In this document: one piece after another, positions 62,356 to 64,000 of the stretch | How positions within the stretch are numbered: position 1 is the stretch's first letter | How the letters are laid out: the number at the start of each line of letters is the position of its first letter | NCBI GenBank assembly: GCA_902784425.1 | Contig: CACZUS010000003.1 | Span: forward strand, 1 to 64,000 | From: an uncultured Bacteroidales bacterium | Lineage (GTDB): Bacteria; Bacteroidota; Bacteroidia; Bacteroidales; Paludibacteraceae | Reading direction: 5' to 3' | DNA: 64,000 nucleotides | The notes under the pieces: generated by a model | What the model was told of the DNA's origin: nothing | What the model saw: only the letters and a program-made list of their open reading frames with translations | Databases searched by the model: none | Position numbers and translations under genes: made by a program

Positions 62356-63489
62356 ATGAAATACTTTATAAAATTATTTTTCACATGTTTGGTGGCAGGG
62401 TTGGTATTCGCCTCATCTGTCTCCGCTCAGTGTGATGTTCAAGCTTTTTCTTCTAAGTTAGAACGTCAATCTTGGAAAGATGCCAAGAAAATGGCAAGTA
62501 CATATTTTTTAGAGCATGTAGAGGACGCTTATAAAAATCAGAATGACTGTATGCGTCTTGCAGGTAGAGTCATCACTTATGATATTCCAGAGAATGAGCA
62601 ATACGTGTTGCCTGCACGATTTTTAGATGCCATACATAATCGAGAGCTAGATTTCATTTATGTAATCTATTATGCTAGGTTGTATCAAATCAAACAATCA
62701 AGCACGTCGAGTGGTAAATCGTGGACCGAATCGATGTGTTACGTGACAGATTTTTATGCAAATCATGTAGATTCTATTAAGAAACATTTGAATCTTCCTG
62801 ACAATGATCGTTTTTTTCGATACATGGATAGATGCGTCAATGCTAAAAAAGAAGGAACGTTTAATGCACTTATTGGAGGTGAGTATGGAAAGAATAATAA
62901 GAAGGCATATATATTAAACAAGATGCTTTATAGAGATTCGGTTTTATCCACATGTATGCAAAATCCTAACGCAAAATTATCGTTGGAGGTGGAAATTACG
63001 GATGATGACATAAAACGAAATGATACTGAGTTCCGACGGAAGATGATTCAGTTACTAGGGTATCGATATTGTTGTAGGTTTCTTGGAAGACGTTATGAGA
63101 AAAAAGTTGATGAGATCCCTAGTTTATGGTCACGTATTTACTTTTCCAAAGTGGAAGAAAGATTGAAAGAGGAGCAAGAAATAAGGATGAAAAGGAAGAA
63201 GGAAGAGAAAAAATCGGTGGAGGTATTTGGAATATCTAAAATTAGAGGACTAATTCAAGGATTCAGTAAGGAAGAAAATCAACGATATAGTGATGGATTA
63301 GATGAGTATGTTTTGATTTATGACCTGCCTGTCCTTTCGTTGGAAGACTATTACGATTATATTGAGATATTTATTTCGGGAGAGAGAGAACGGCCTAACG
63401 CAGAGCCTTCTGATAGTTTGAAAAAACTCATGGAAATGAGTCAGAATGGCACATTGAAGGAGGAATTTGAACTAAAGAGGAGCAAATAA
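62356..63489 (+). CDS. Secreted protein of unknown function
   Basis: A 377-residue protein with a clear signal peptide (about 1-25, VSAQ). I start at 62356; upstream in-frame ATGs lie inside purL. The mature part is alpha-rich and basic, with the stretches SWKDAKKMASTYFLEHVEDAYKNQ and NRELDFIYVIYYARLYQIK in outline. A Lys/Glu-rich helix (about 270-290, RLKEEQEIRMKRKKEEKK) is followed by an acidic Ser-rich C-terminal section. I recognise no domain or motif. It is presumably periplasmic or surface-located and stands alone between purL and a YihY-family gene. Confidence 0.6.
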   Translation: MKYFIKLFFTCLVAGLVFASSVSAQCDVQAFSSKLERQSWKDAKKMASTYFLEHVEDAYKNQNDCMRLAGRVITYDIPENEQYVLPARFLDAIHNRELDFIYVIYYARLYQIKQSSTSSGKSWTESMCYVTDFYANHVDSIKKHLNLPDNDRFFRYMDRCVNAKKEGTFNALIGGEYGKNNKKAYILNKMLYRDSVLSTCMQNPNAKLSLEVEITDDDIKRNDTEFRRKMIQLLGYRYCCRFLGRRYEKKVDEIPSLWSRIYFSKVEERLKEEQEIRMKRKKEEKKSVEVFGISKIRGLIQGFSKEENQRYSDGLDEYVLIYDLPVLSLEDYYDYIEIFISGERERPNAEPSDSLKKLMEMSQNGTLKEEFELKRSK

Positions 63490-63508
63490 ATAGCCCCAAA
63501 TATACTAT

Positions 63509-64000
63509 TTACTTCACATCGTCTTGTTTCACTTCGATGTCGTACAATTTTGTATCCAAAGAGGTTTGATAGAATGTTTGATATGCGGTATGGAAATCTT
63601 GCCATAAAGGTTTCCCCTCCACTTGAACGTTTTTCTTGTAGTCGAACGCAAGTAGGTGGTCGGTTCCGTGGTTGTCAATATAGTCGAGTAATGCGCGAAT
63701 AGAAAGATCCTCCTGTTTGCCGATTATCCATGAGCGATAAATGTTGTTTTCTGCCTCTTCGTGTGGCTTAATCACCTTGGCTGCGACAAGCTGATTGATG
63801 ATGTCTTGAAAAAGAGGATAGGGGATATTTAGTGTTTTAACAATCTCGTCGGGTTGTGTTTCCATCTTTTGTTCATGCCATTTTTTGTAGATGATGGAAG
63901 CGATGGCAACCATTAAAAAGTGCATGTATTGAGGTGTCAACTCTTTCACCTCTTTTACGAACGTATAGTTGCCTTGTCTGTCGATGGAACTTCCCATGGA
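63509..64000 (-). CDS. YihY/BrkB-family membrane protein, C-terminal part, 5'-truncated by window edge
   Basis: The frame is open past base 64000, so the gene begins outside the window; the ATG at 63997 is internal. The visible 163 residues are soluble. After KELTPQYMHFLMVAIASIIYKKW comes a winged-helix-like part (MKWHEQKMETQPDEIVKTLNIPYPLFQDIINQLVAAKVIKP in outline) and a C-terminal tail. This matches the cytosolic end that Bacteroidetes YihY/BrkB proteins carry after their six helices. The assignment rests on this tail alone, so it is tentative. It converges on the unknown secreted protein gene. Confidence 0.6.
   Translation of the reverse strand, partial: SMGSSIDRQGNYTFVKEVKELTPQYMHFLMVAIASIIYKKWHEQKMETQPDEIVKTLNIPYPLFQDIINQLVAAKVIKPHEEAENNIYRSWIIGKQEDLSIRALLDYIDNHGTDHLLAFDYKKNVQVEGKPLWQDFHTAYQTFYQTSLDTKLYDIEVKQDDVK

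Overview
The window is an AT-rich chromosomal segment of a fibre-degrading member of the Bacteroidota, most probably order Bacteroidales. This rests on a type IX secretion system (T9SS) translocon gene (sprA/sov), several proteins ending in T9SS sorting domains, lineage-typical families (DUF4286, DUF5606, DUF4835, the Rpb6-like omega), lipoproteins with acidic residues after the lipidated Cys, and repeated use of the Bacteroidetes promoter (TTTG/TTG, about 19 bp, TAnnTTTG). I see no insertion sequence, integrase, phage gene, CRISPR array or rRNA. Only one tRNA is present (Cys).

Layout. 1-2200: the 3' part of a TrkH potassium channel gene, methionine aminopeptidase, a small zinc-ribbon membrane protein and tRNA-Cys. 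2383-5459: a two-gene unit for a beta-helix carbohydrate-binding protein and a short T9SS-sorted partner. 5637-8521: a phosphodiesterase and a lipoprotein GH3 glycosidase. 8642-14047: a MarR-controlled efflux operon (marR, tolC-like, hlyD-like, two ABC-2 permeases, no ATPase) with two matching inverted repeats at its promoter. 14228-18026: an exbB-exbD-tonB operon continuing into a DJ-1 family gene and two lipoproteins. 18144-23604: ribBA, an LptF/G permease, a START-like protein, a RidA-fold protein, ruvC and a DUF4286 gene. 23642-28800: an APH-RapZ fusion, then a thrC-hisH-hisF-nudix-FHA run.

28945-34401 is the most specialised region. It holds a roughly 1250-residue enzyme with two GH11 xylanase modules, a CBM6, a GH8 module and a T9SS tail, preceded by a second single-module GH11 enzyme that also has a T9SS tail. 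With the GH3 enzyme they outline a xylan-degradation route: secreted endo-xylanases, GH8 trimming of oligosaccharides, then GH3 hydrolysis. 34600-37501 holds a DUF5606 gene, bamD, the omega-like gene and an acyltransferase. 37633-46761 holds a duplicated-domain lipoprotein, sprA and ruvA. 46920-55049 runs wza-like, wzz-like, coaBC, DUF4835 (PorD-like), recN, rnhB. 55062-64000 holds a beta-propeller protein, a HelD-type helicase, a TSCPD protein, purL, an unknown secreted protein and the 3' part of a YihY/BrkB-family gene.

A common theme is the cell surface. SprA, and probably the DUF4835 protein, serve the T9SS that exports the xylanases. BamD, LptF/G and TonB-ExbBD build or energise the outer membrane. 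Wza/Wzz-like proteins, the acyltransferase and the lipoproteins decorate it. I found no wholly new multi-gene defence or mobile system. The least explained items are the modular xylanase with its repeat-rich leader, the beta-helix/T9SS pair, the APH-RapZ fusion, the duplicated-domain lipoprotein, an interspersed intergenic motif (AATTTATAGAACCCACCT and variants) and the operator pair of the efflux operon.
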